This document shows positions 1 through 7,691 of a stretch of DNA of 64,000 nucleotides, one piece after another (positions within the stretch are counted from its first letter, which is position 1; the number at the start of each line of letters is the position of its first letter). The notes beneath the pieces were generated by a model. That model did no database searches. It had not been told where the DNA came from and saw only the letters and a list, made by a program, of their open reading frames with translations. This DNA comes from Cryptosporangium minutisporangium (GTDB taxonomy: Bacteria > Actinomycetota > Actinomycetes > Mycobacteriales > Cryptosporangiaceae): contig NZ_BAAAYN010000018.1 of NCBI RefSeq assembly GCF_039536245.1, positions 62,001 through 126,000 of the forward strand, written 5' to 3'. The position numbers and the translations under genes were made by a program.

Positions 1-1
1 C

Positions 2-1084
2 GACGCGCGGGTCCTGCACGTGGCGGGCGGTGTGCACGCGACCGCCGAACCGCAGCAGGTACTCGACGCGGGCTGGGACGTGGCCGCGATCGGCGAGGGC
101 GAGACGACCGTGATCCGGCTGCTGGACGCCGTCGGCACGGACGCCCCGCTGACCGGCGTCCGCGGTCTGGCCGTGCGGGACGCCGACGGCGTCGCGGTGC
201 GCACCGGGCCGGCGATCACCCGGGAGCTGGACGCGTTCGGCTCGTTCTCGCTGCGGTACTCCAAGTTCGGGCCGATCGAGCTGACCCGCGGATGCATCTA
301 CGCCTGCCGGTTCTGCCAGACGCCGTTCATGTTCTCGGCCCGGTTCCGGCACCGCAGCGTGGAGAACGTCCGGTGGCACGTGAAGGCCATGGTGGACGCC
401 GGCATGAAGGACGTCCGGTTCACCACGCCGACGTCGCTCTCCTACGGCACCCAGACCGAGGAACCCGACCTGGACGCGGTCGAGGAGTTGCTCGGGACGG
501 TCCGGGCCGAGTTGCCGCCGCACGGCCGGGTGTTCTTCGGCTCGTTCCCGTCCGAGGTGCGGCCCGAGCACGTGACGCCGGACGCGATGCGGATGCTCCG
601 GAAGTACGTCTCGAACGACAACATCATCATCGGGGCGCAGTCCGGATCCGACCGGATGCTGGCGGCGTCGCGGCGCGGCCACGGCGCCGAGCCGGTGCTC
701 GACGCGGTACGCATCGCGGCCGAGGCGGGATTCCGGCCGAACGTCGACTTCCTGTTCGGAATGCCTGGCGAGGACGCGGCCGATGCCGAGGCGTCGCTGC
801 GGCTCGCCGAGGCGGTCGCCGACCTGGGCGGCCGGGTCCACGCGCACACGTTCATGCCGCTGCCCGGCACACCCTGGCGGGACGCCGAGCCGGCGTTCGT
901 CGCGGCCGAGACGATCACGACGTTCGACCGGCTCGCCGCCCGGGGAGCGCTCTACGGGCACTGGCGACGCCAGGCCGAGCATGCGGAGCGGCTCGCTGAA
1001 GCCGCGAAGGCCTACCCCCGGCGCGCACCCCGCAGGCGCACCACGCCCACGTGGCGAGATGCAGGGGGCGGCGAGGGGATTTAG
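2..1084 (+). CDS. B12-binding/radical SAM protein, 5' truncated by window edge
   Basis: The reading frame is already open at base 2, so the gene starts upstream; the GTG at 20 lies inside a conserved AGG.HAT segment typical of the C-terminal part of a cobalamin-binding fold. A radical SAM core follows, with the 4Fe-4S/SAM motif GCIYACRFC (three Cys in C-x3-C-x2-C spacing, encoded near 293-316). The tail is Arg-rich. Family knowledge: B12-binding radical SAM enzymes often do methyl transfer or ring rearrangements; the substrate cannot be told here. The next gene begins 9 bp downstream on the same strand, so co-transcription with the F420-type oxidoreductase is likely. Confidence 0.85.
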   Translation, partial: DARVLHVAGGVHATAEPQQVLDAGWDVAAIGEGETTVIRLLDAVGTDAPLTGVRGLAVRDADGVAVRTGPAITRELDAFGSFSLRYSKFGPIELTRGCIYACRFCQTPFMFSARFRHRSVENVRWHVKAMVDAGMKDVRFTTPTSLSYGTQTEEPDLDAVEELLGTVRAELPPHGRVFFGSFPSEVRPEHVTPDAMRMLRKYVSNDNIIIGAQSGSDRMLAASRRGHGAEPVLDAVRIAAEAGFRPNVDFLFGMPGEDAADAEASLRLAEAVADLGGRVHAHTFMPLPGTPWRDAEPAFVAAETITTFDRLAARGALYGHWRRQAEHAERLAEAAKAYPRRAPRRRTTPTWRDAGGGEGI

Positions 1085-1093
1085 GTTCGGGTC

Positions 1094-1984
1094 GTGAAAC
1101 TTGCGATCCACTATCCGAACTTCTCCTACCCGGGCGGGAACACCGCGGTCGCGCCGTTGCTCGCCGCGACCGCTCGGGCCGCCGACGAGGGTGGCGCGAC
1201 GACGTTCACGCTGATGGACCACTGGTTCCAGATGGAGGCGATGGCCCCGGCGACCGAGCCGATGCTGGAGGGCTACACCGGACTGGGATTCCTCGCCGGG
1301 ATCACCCGCAAGGTCCGGCTCGGCCTGCTCGTCACCGGCGTCACCTACCGGCACCCCGGCCTGCTCGCGAAGACCGTCGCCACGCTGGACGTGCTGTCCG
1401 GTGGCCGGGCGATGTTCGGCATCGGCGCGGCCTGGTACGAGCGCGAGCACCACGCGCTCGGCGTCCCGTACCCGCCCACCGCGGAGCGATTCGAGCGGCT
1501 GGAGGAGACGCTGCAGATCACCGCGCAGATGTTCAGCGACAACGACGGCCCGTACCAGGGCAAGCACTACCACCTCGCCGAGACGATCTGCGAACCCAAA
1601 CCCATCCAGCGGCCCAACGCCGGTCGACGGACCGGTCCCCCGGTGATGATCGGCGGCTCCGGCGAGAAGAAGACGCTCAAGTTCGTCGCGAAGTACGGCG
1701 ACGCGTGCAACCTGTTCGCGCCGGACGTCGAGACCGTGGCGCACAAGATCGACGTCCTCACCCGGCACTGCGCGGACGAGGGCCGCGACGTGAACGAGAT
1801 CGAGAAGACGATCATCACCAGCCTCGATCCGCTCGGCGACACCGACGCGTTCCTCCGCGCGATGGAGGCGTACGCGAAGGTCGGCGTCGAGCAGGTCTGG
1901 CTCAGCCCGAGCAACACCGACGACCCGTCCGCCTGGACGAGCCAGGTGACCGAGCGGGTCCTCCCCCGCCTCCGCGACATCTGA
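1094..1984 (+). CDS. LLM-class F420-dependent oxidoreductase
   Basis: A 296-residue luciferase-like TIM-barrel protein starting at GTG 1094. The N-terminus (MKLAIHYPNFSYPGG), the GFLAGITRKVRLGLLVTGV strand and the MFGIGAAWYEREHHALG segment are typical of the flavin/F420 LLM family, which uses reduced F420 or FMN for hydride transfer to unknown substrates. The segment PPVMIGGSGEKKTLKF is the usual cofactor-phosphate loop region. Length is normal for the family. It follows the radical SAM gene closely and is followed by strong hairpins, so it probably ends that transcript. Substrate unknown. Confidence 0.85.
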   Translation: MKLAIHYPNFSYPGGNTAVAPLLAATARAADEGGATTFTLMDHWFQMEAMAPATEPMLEGYTGLGFLAGITRKVRLGLLVTGVTYRHPGLLAKTVATLDVLSGGRAMFGIGAAWYEREHHALGVPYPPTAERFERLEETLQITAQMFSDNDGPYQGKHYHLAETICEPKPIQRPNAGRRTGPPVMIGGSGEKKTLKFVAKYGDACNLFAPDVETVAHKIDVLTRHCADEGRDVNEIEKTIITSLDPLGDTDAFLRAMEAYAKVGVEQVWLSPSNTDDPSAWTSQVTERVLPRLRDI

Positions 1985-1989
1985 GCCGC

Positions 1990-2066
1990 GAGCGCTGTAC
2001 GCACAGCGCCGAGCGGTGTGCGTTCCGGCGACCCATAGGCGGCCCAAGTGCACACCGCTCCGGCGC
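1990..2066. repeat. Intergenic inverted repeats downstream of the LLM gene
   Basis: Two hairpins lie just after the stop codon: a 7-bp stem GCGCTGT/ACAGCGC around 1992-2009, and an 11-bp perfect stem GAGCGGTGTGC (2011-2021) / GCACACCGCTC (2050-2060), extendable by GC pairs on both flanks. Together with the next hairpin they form a structured spacer between convergent genes. Confidence 0.6.
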
Positions 2067-2089
2067 CCAGGCCGGACCCGAACACGAAG

Positions 2090-2121
2090 CGGCCGGGCAG
2101 CGCGCACGCGCTGCCCGGCCG
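2090..2121. terminator. Strong bidirectional hairpin terminator
   Basis: A perfect 14-bp GC-rich stem CGGCCGGGCAGCGC (2090-2103) and its complement (2108-2121) enclose a 4-nt loop. It lies between the convergent LLM oxidoreductase gene and the small membrane protein gene. There is no U-run, which is normal for actinomycete hairpin terminators. Confidence 0.7.
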
Positions 2122-2181
2122 TGGCTCCCCGACCGGTCGTCGACCGGCCCTCAGCCCGGGGAGCCCTCGACCCCGGGTAAC

Positions 2182-2682
2182 TCAGCCGCTCACGCGGCCA
2201 CCCGGAGCGACGCCGACGAGTACGTAGTCGCTCTGGACCGCGATCGCAGCCGATGCGGGGATCGGGGTGCCGGCCGACGTCCGGACCGGGGCGCTGACGG
2301 TCGTCCGCCCGGTGGAGTTCGAAGCCGGCCGACGACGACGCAACCAGCGCGCCGATCGCTCGGGGATGAGGAGCGCCAGCGCGGTCGGCGCCAGCAGGAA
2401 CGGAGCCGCGGCCACCGGCCCGACCTCGTCCGCGGCGACGAACGCGAGGCCCGGGCTGACCGCGGCCAGCCCCGCCGTGGCGTACAGAGCCCAGCGGCGC
2501 CCCTCGCGCAGCCCGAGAGCGACCGAACACGCCACCCAGGCCACGGCCAGTTGCCAGACCAGCAGAGCAGGCACCGCAGCGACCGCGACCTCGGCCATGA
2601 CCGCGGCCCCGAGCAGCAGGGTCAGGAGAGACGCGACGGTGACCAAAGAAGGACATATCGCACGATGCTTCGCCATGTGCAC
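2182..2682 (-). CDS. Hypothetical small membrane protein
   Basis: A 166-residue protein with about four hydrophobic segments: roughly 12-35, 38-57, 66-85 and 90-106. A basic patch (RSARWLRRRR) and a Ser/Thr/Ala-rich hydrophilic tail of about 50 residues follow. Two possible starts, GTG 2682 and ATG 2676; neither has a clear ribosome binding site, so translation may be leaderless. No family recognised. It stands alone, convergent with the LLM gene. Confidence 0.6.
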   Translation of the reverse strand: MHMAKHRAICPSLVTVASLLTLLLGAAVMAEVAVAAVPALLVWQLAVAWVACSVALGLREGRRWALYATAGLAAVSPGLAFVAADEVGPVAAAPFLLAPTALALLIPERSARWLRRRRPASNSTGRTTVSAPVRTSAGTPIPASAAIAVQSDYVLVGVAPGGRVSG

Positions 2683-2740
2683 AGATTAGAACTTCGGTGA
2701 CGTAATTACACGGATGTGACACGCCGGATCGGTGCGCTCA

Positions 2741-3673
2741 TCACTGCTGGCGCAGGATCCCCAGGAACTTCGTGACCTCGCTGCTCAGCGTCTCGGCCAT
2801 CTGCGACAGGCCACCCACCCCGCCGCCGCCCTCCACGGCCTCGGCGATACCGGCCGCCATCTGGTCCATCTCCGAGACCGACGCCGTGACGCTGCGGATC
2901 GCCCCCACCGCGTCGTCCGTCCGCGATCCGGCGTCGGTGACCTGCTCGAGGATCCGCTCGCTGGCGCGCGACGTCTCGTCCGCGAGCTGCTTGACCTCGG
3001 TCGCCACCACGCCGAAGCCCTTACCGGCCTCGCCGGCCCTGGCAGCCTCGATCGTCGCGTTCAGCGCGAGCAGCCGCGTCTGCGCCGCGATCTTCGTAAT
3101 GATCTGGACGATCTGCGCGATCTGCGCCGAGGCCTCACTCATCGTCCGGATCGTGCCGGTGGCCTGGTCGGTGGCGTCCACCGCGCTGCGGGTCGCCGTC
3201 GCGAGCGTCTGCGCCGACGCTCCCAGCTCGGTGGAGGCGGCGGCGACGTGCTCGGCCACCGAGAGCACGGCGGTCTCGAACTCCGCGGCCAGCTCCAGCC
3301 GGTGCCCCGTCACGTCCTCGGCCCGGCGGGCGCTCGTCTGCATGGTGTCCCGGGCCTGGTTGATCGACCGGGCGCCGGTGCGGAACGCGCCCTGCATGCC
3401 GCGCTCCAGGAACCGCCGGTGGAACCTGCCCTCGGTGGCCGATGCCAGCGACGCTCCGGCTTCCCGGACGAACGCGTCGGTCATGTCGAGCAGATGATTG
3501 AGGCTGTGCCGGGTCGTGGCGACGTCCGGGTAGCGGTCCTCGCCCGGCAGCCGGGGCACCCGTGCCTCGAAGTCGCCCTTACTGCCGGCCTCGCAGGTCG
3601 CCGCGATCCCCCGCAGCACCGCCCGGTACACCTCGAGCTCGGACAGGCCGTCGGCACTCCCTCGCGACCTCAC
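2741..3673 (-). CDS. Methyl-accepting chemotaxis-type signalling protein (soluble, second half of a split receptor)
   Basis: A 310-residue protein without membrane segments. The C-terminal two thirds form the MCP signalling coiled coil, with the conserved hairpin tip [20 protein letters not shown] around residues 195-220, the region that contacts CheW/CheA. The N-terminal about 110 residues are helical and HAMP-like. I chose GTG 3673 because it overlaps the stop of the upstream PAS gene as GTGA, a typical coupled junction; an upstream extension in this frame would run antiparallel through the PAS coding sequence. The PAS protein presumably supplies the sensing module. No che genes are in the window. 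Confidence 0.8.
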   Translation of the reverse strand: MRSRGSADGLSELEVYRAVLRGIAATCEAGSKGDFEARVPRLPGEDRYPDVATTRHSLNHLLDMTDAFVREAGASLASATEGRFHRRFLERGMQGAFRTGARSINQARDTMQTSARRAEDVTGHRLELAAEFETAVLSVAEHVAAASTELGASAQTLATATRSAVDATDQATGTIRTMSEASAQIAQIVQIITKIAAQTRLLALNATIEAARAGEAGKGFGVVATEVKQLADETSRASERILEQVTDAGSRTDDAVGAIRSVTASVSEMDQMAAGIAEAVEGGGGVGGLSQMAETLSSEVTKFLGILRQQ

Positions 3674-4227
3674 CGGGCGCCCACCCTCGCCGCCTCCAGC
3701 GACCAGACGAACCGTTCGTAGCCGCCGACGGCGTCCGCGTGTTCGTGCAGCATCGCGGTCGACGCGGTGAGCGCGTCGGCGGGCCGCGAGTGCCGACGCT
3801 CCTCGGCCACCAGCTGGCCGTAGAGCGGGCGGATGACCTCCATCGCCTGCCGATCGGGGCTCCGCCGGTTCGAGTGGTACCCGACGATCTGGCCGGCCGG
3901 CCCGAACGAGGGCGTGACGTGGGCGAAGACCCAGTAGTGAGCGCCGTCCCCGGCCAGGTTGACGACGTAGGCGAAGATCTCCTGCCCGGACTTGATCGTG
4001 TCCCACAGCAGCTTGAAGACGCATCGCGGCATGTCGGGATGGCGGATCATGTTGTGCGGCTGGCCGAGGACCGCGTCCTCCGGGTAGGCCGAGATCCGGA
4101 GGAACACGTCGTTGACGTAGGTCAGGATCCCCTTCGGGTCCGTTTTGCTGACGATCAACTCGTCCTCGCCGAGCGTCCGCTCCACTCCGGTCGGAGCGAC
4201 GGCCGGCTTCCTCGAACCTTCCCGCAC
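3670..4227 (-). CDS. PAS-domain sensor protein (Aer-like), first half of a split receptor
   Basis: A 185-residue protein starting at GTG 4227. A single PAS domain covers about residues 20-130: [20 protein letters not shown], then [12 protein letters not shown] and the YWVFAHVTP strand. This wording is typical of Aer-type redox or oxygen-sensing PAS domains that bind FAD or heme; the cofactor is not determined here. A short helical tail ends in a stop overlapping the signalling-domain gene by 4 bp. In most relatives the PAS and MCP parts are one polypeptide, so this is either a natural gene split or a frameshifted fusion. Its start region is embedded in a hairpin. Confidence 0.8.
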   Translation of the reverse strand: MREGSRKPAVAPTGVERTLGEDELIVSKTDPKGILTYVNDVFLRISAYPEDAVLGQPHNMIRHPDMPRCVFKLLWDTIKSGQEIFAYVVNLAGDGAHYWVFAHVTPSFGPAGQIVGYHSNRRSPDRQAMEVIRPLYGQLVAEERRHSRPADALTASTAMLHEHADAVGGYERFVWSLEAARVGAR

Positions 4228-4233
4228 CTCATA

Positions 4234-4261
4234 CCCCCCGTAACGCCTGACGTTAGGGGGG
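4234..4261 (-). promoter_or_regulatory. Hairpin covering the ribosome binding region of the PAS gene
   Basis: On the minus strand a stem CCCCCC-TAACG pairs with CGTTA-(G)-GGGGGG around a 5-nt loop (11 bp with one bulge). Its 3' G-run ends 6 nt before the GTG start at 4227 and is the only Shine-Dalgarno-like sequence. It may limit translation of the receptor pair, or terminate transcription from the hydrolase gene upstream. Confidence 0.5.
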
Positions 4262-4290
4262 AGCTTACGTGCACTAAGGCACTTAACGGA

Positions 4291-5085
4291 TTATTGCCGT
4301 TCCTCAGCGCCTTTCGCCTCGTCGGCCAGCTTTCGCAGCGCCGAGACGACGTGCGGCCAGTCCTCCGAGCCGGGCGTGATCACCCCGAAGTGGTCCGCGC
4401 CGGGCAGGAGGACGAACTCGGCCCGTCCGTCCGCGGCGTACCCCCGGACGACGTCGGTGGGCACGATGTCGTCCGCGAGCCCGTGCAGCACGGTCACCGG
4501 CGTACCCGGCGGGGGCAGCGCCGTCGGGTCGGCGACCGCGTAACGGTCGGGACGGTCGGCGGGGCTACCGCCGAGGAACGCGTCGGTCGCGCCGTCACCC
4601 AGGCCGAGCCGAGAGGCGGACGCCAGATCCGCGACCGGCGCGAGCCCGAGCACCCCACGGATCCCCTGCGCTGCGGGGCGGGCGCCGGGTGCGTCCGGTG
4701 GCAGGTGGTGACGCGCCGCCGCCCAGAGCGCCAGGTGCCCACCGGCGGAGTGCCCGGCCACCAGCAGCGGCAGCTGCGGCGCCACCGCCGCCGGGAGCTC
4801 GTCGACCGCGGTGGCGACGTCGTGCAGCGTGCCGGGCCACCCGCCGCCGGGCTGCCCTACGCGGCGGTACTCCGGGAGGAGGACCGCGAACCCGGCCTCG
4901 GACAGCGCGGCCGCCAGCGGGCGGGCGTGCGTCCGGTCGTAGCGCGCCCGCCAGAAGCCGCCGTGGACGAACAGCACCAGCGCCGTCGGGTCGGTGCCCG
5001 GGTAGTACTCGGCCACCTGGTCCGGACCGTCGCCGTAGCGCAGCAGCCGGCCCGGCGCCCCTCCCCCTGGCAACATCTCACTCAT
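4291..5085 (-). CDS. Alpha/beta hydrolase, kynurenine-formamidase-like (HGGxW type)
   Basis: From ATG 5085 the protein has 264 residues. It shows the oxyanion-hole motif VHGGFW, the nucleophile elbow GHSAGG, an Asp in GLADDIVP and a His in GADHFGV, giving a complete Ser-Asp-His triad. The HGGFW signature is shared by kynurenine formamidases and related esterases; no other tryptophan-degradation gene is nearby, so the substrate stays open. The frame stays open upstream to 5211, but that extension is Arg-rich and would run into fasR, which starts divergently at 5163. Confidence 0.8.
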   Translation of the reverse strand: MSEMLPGGGAPGRLLRYGDGPDQVAEYYPGTDPTALVLFVHGGFWRARYDRTHARPLAAALSEAGFAVLLPEYRRVGQPGGGWPGTLHDVATAVDELPAAVAPQLPLLVAGHSAGGHLALWAAARHHLPPDAPGARPAAQGIRGVLGLAPVADLASASRLGLGDGATDAFLGGSPADRPDRYAVADPTALPPPGTPVTVLHGLADDIVPTDVVRGYAADGRAEFVLLPGADHFGVITPGSEDWPHVVSALRKLADEAKGAEERQ

Positions 5086-5162
5086 AAGCCCTATCCAACC
5101 GCGCTCGTCCCAGTCCGGGAGCACCTGCGCCGGGCGCGCCCGCGACATGGCACGCTTCGCCC

Positions 5163-6332
5163 GTGACCACCGCCCCGCTCGTCGCGACGCTCCGCCGGAT
5201 CGAACGCGCATCCGGTGCGCTGGCGACCCGCAGCGTGGCGCGGATGGACGACACGCTGCCCTGGTTCCGGTCGCTCCCGGCTGACCAGCGCTCGTGGGTC
5301 ACGCTGGTCGTGCAGGCCGGTATCGGCTCGCTCGTGCAGTGGATGCGCAGCCCGCAGATGCGCCCGAAGGTGACCGGCGACGTGTTCGGCGCGGCGCCGC
5401 GGGAGATGGCCCGGTCGGTGACGCTGCAGCAGGCCCTGGCGATGGTGAAGATCACCGTCGAGGTCGCCGAGGAGCAGGCCGGCGAGTTGGCCGCACCCGG
5501 CGAGGAGGCCGAGCTGCGGGAGGCGATACTCCGCTACTCGCGGGAGATCGCGTTCGCGACCGCCGAGGTGTACGCCCGGGCAGCGGAGACCCGCGGAGCC
5601 TGGGACCTGCGGCTCCAAGCGCTGCTGGTGGACGCGTTGCTCCGCGGTGACCCGGCGGACGCGCTGGCCAGCCGCGCGGCCGCCCTGGGGTGGACCGATC
5701 TGTCGCCGGTGGCGGTGGTGATCGGCACCGCGCCGAACTCCGCGACCGTGAGCGACTCGGACCAGATCGTCGACAGCCTCGTGCACACCGGCCGCCGCGC
5801 CGGGCTCGACGTGCTGGCAGGCGTCCAGGGCCAGCGGCTGGTCGCGGTGCTGGGCGGCGCCGACGACCCGGTGCGCGCGACCCAGATGTTGCTGGCCGAG
5901 TTCGGGCCGGGGCCGATCGTCGTCGGCCACGCGGTGCCGACGCTCTCCGGCGCACCGGAGTCCGCACGCGCCGCCGAGGCGGGTTGGCGGGCGGTCGCGG
6001 CTTGGCCGGCGGCTCCCCGGCCGGTGGCGGCGGCCGATCTGCTGCCCGAGCGCGTCCTCGCCGGCGACACCGAGGCCCGCCGCCGATTGGTGTCCGACGT
6101 CTACAAGCCACTGGACGCCGCGGGCCCGACGCTGGTCGAGACGCTCTCGGTCTACCTCGACAGCGGTGGCGCCCTGGAGAGCACCGCACGAATGTTGTTC
6201 GTTCACCCCAACACCGTGCGTTACCGGCTGCGGCGGATCGGGGAGATCACCGGCCTGGCGCCGACCAATCCGCGTGATGCGTTCAGTCTGCGGCTGGCGC
6301 TCGCGATCGGACGGATGCACGGCCAGTCGTGA
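5163..6332 (+). CDS. fasR: FasR-type regulator of fatty acid synthesis (PucR/CdaR family)
   Basis: A 389-residue regulator starting at GTG 5163. The C-terminal PucR-type helix-turn-helix is clear (ARMLFVHPNTVRYRLRRIGE, about residues 340-360, then the RLALAIGR helix). The middle holds the GGDEF-like CdaR fold and the N-terminus resembles Streptomyces FasR (RMDDTLPWFRSLPADQRSW). Known role in Streptomyces: activator of the fabD-fabH-acpP-fabF operon. The same operon begins 171 bp downstream on the same strand, with a perfect inverted repeat in between, which supports the same job here. Confidence 0.93.
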   Translation: MTTAPLVATLRRIERASGALATRSVARMDDTLPWFRSLPADQRSWVTLVVQAGIGSLVQWMRSPQMRPKVTGDVFGAAPREMARSVTLQQALAMVKITVEVAEEQAGELAAPGEEAELREAILRYSREIAFATAEVYARAAETRGAWDLRLQALLVDALLRGDPADALASRAAALGWTDLSPVAVVIGTAPNSATVSDSDQIVDSLVHTGRRAGLDVLAGVQGQRLVAVLGGADDPVRATQMLLAEFGPGPIVVGHAVPTLSGAPESARAAEAGWRAVAAWPAAPRPVAAADLLPERVLAGDTEARRRLVSDVYKPLDAAGPTLVETLSVYLDSGGALESTARMLFVHPNTVRYRLRRIGEITGLAPTNPRDAFSLRLALAIGRMHGQS

Positions 6333-6418
6333 CAACCGCACCTGGTGTACCGATTCAGACCATCAATCGCTGGCGTCCGGGGCCCGATGGTGATCCGCGT
6401 CACCGGCACCTGCCATCC

Positions 6419-6437
6419 TTTGGAGGAAACCTCCAAA
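6419..6437. promoter_or_regulatory. Candidate FasR operator upstream of fabD
   Basis: A perfect 8-bp inverted repeat with a 3-bp spacer, TTTGGAGGAAACCTCCAAA, lies between fasR and fabD, 66 bp before the fabD start. Its AT-rich ends stand out from the surrounding sequence. Position and symmetry fit a regulator site; FasR is the obvious candidate but binding is inferred. Confidence 0.6.
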
Positions 6438-6503
6438 AACCTGCGTAGGAGTTAGTGGCTCGCCATACCGCGAAAGCGGCCGTTCAGTTGGAAGGCTCAT
6501 TAC

Positions 6504-7691
6504 GTGCTCGCCCTACTCGCCCCCGGACAGGGCTCGCAGAAGCCAGGATTCCTCACCCCGTGGCTCACCGGTTGGGACGGCGCCGACCGGGCCACCGCTC
6601 TGCTCCGCTGGTACTCGACGGTCGCCGGTCTGGACCTCGTGCATCTGGGAACCGAGGCCGACGCCGACGAGATCCGGGACACCGCCAAGACCCAACCCCT
6701 CCTCGTGGCTGCCGGCCTGATGGTCGGTTCCTTCCTTCCGACTACCGAGGCGACCGTCGTCGCCGGCCACAGCATCGGTGAGCTGACCGCCGCGCCGCTC
6801 GCCGGTGTCCTCACCCCCGAAGCCGCGGTCGCGCTGGCCGCCGTCCGGGGCCGGGAGATGGCCGCCGCGTGCGCGCTCGAACCGACCGGCATGAGCGCCG
6901 TGCTCGGCGGCGTCGAGGCCGACGTCCTGGAGCGCCTGGACGCGCTCGGGCTCAGCCCGGCGAACCGCAACGGCGCCGGCCAGATCGTCGCGGCCGGTCC
7001 GCTGCCCGCGCTGGCCAAGCTGGCCGACGACCCGCCGGCCCGCGCCCGCGTGATCGCACTGCAGGTCGCCGGTGCGTTCCACACCCCGTACATGGGTCCG
7101 GCGCAAGAGGCGCTGGCGTCCGTCGCCGGCGGGGTAGCCACCGGCGATCCGGCCCGCCTGCTGCTCTCGAACGCCGACGGCACGGCCGTGCTCACCGGCG
7201 CCGAGGCGCTCGCCCGCATCGTCCGTCAGGTCACCGCGCCGGTCCGCTGGGACCGCTGCCAGGCCACGCTGCTCGACCTCGGCGTCACCGCCGCCATCGA
7301 GCTGGCGCCCGCCGGCACGCTCGCCGGGCTCGCCAAGCGCGCGATGAAGGGCGTCCAGGTCGTCACCGTCAACACGCCGGACGACCTGCCTGCCGCGGCG
7401 GCGCTGATCGCCGAGCACGCAGCGGTGGACGGCTCCGAACCCGCCCCGACGTTCCAGGTGGCGGTCGCACCAGCCGCTGGTCGGTTCCGGCCCGCCGCGC
7501 TCCGCGCCGGTGACGTCGTCGCGCCCGGCGCCGCGGTCGGCGAGATCGAGACCCGGCAGGGCCCGGTCAGCGTGACCACCCGCTCGGGCGGCGTGCTCGC
7601 CGAGTGGGCCGCCGAGGCCGACGACCCGGTCGCCACCGGTCAGCCGCTCGCTCGCCTCAACCCCGCCGCTCGCTCGGAGGCCGCAGAATGA
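6504..7691 (+). CDS. fabD: Malonyl-CoA:ACP transacylase with C-terminal biotinyl-like domain
   Basis: Loads malonate from CoA onto ACP for chain elongation. Start GTG 6504; N-terminus LALLAPGQGSQKPGF; catalytic Ser90 in GHSIGE and His193 in GAFHTPYM. At 395 residues it is about 80 longer than a standard FabD. The extra C-terminal part (about 318-386) resembles a biotinyl/lipoyl barrel (AGRFRPAALRAGDVVAPGAA ... GVLAEWAAEADDPVATGQPL), but the usual acceptor Met-Lys turn is replaced by ETRQG (349-353), so it should not carry a cofactor. First gene of the operon; its stop overlaps fabH as ATGA. Confidence 0.93.
   Translation: MLALLAPGQGSQKPGFLTPWLTGWDGADRATALLRWYSTVAGLDLVHLGTEADADEIRDTAKTQPLLVAAGLMVGSFLPTTEATVVAGHSIGELTAAPLAGVLTPEAAVALAAVRGREMAAACALEPTGMSAVLGGVEADVLERLDALGLSPANRNGAGQIVAAGPLPALAKLADDPPARARVIALQVAGAFHTPYMGPAQEALASVAGGVATGDPARLLLSNADGTAVLTGAEALARIVRQVTAPVRWDRCQATLLDLGVTAAIELAPAGTLAGLAKRAMKGVQVVTVNTPDDLPAAAALIAEHAAVDGSEPAPTFQVAVAPAAGRFRPAALRAGDVVAPGAAVGEIETRQGPVSVTTRSGGVLAEWAAEADDPVATGQPLARLNPAARSEAAE

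Noticed and set aside
1051-2700. Long open frame on the plus strand over the LLM gene
   Set aside because: It is an Arg/Pro-rich shadow frame typical of high-GC DNA, while the overlapping frame gives a full luciferase-like protein.
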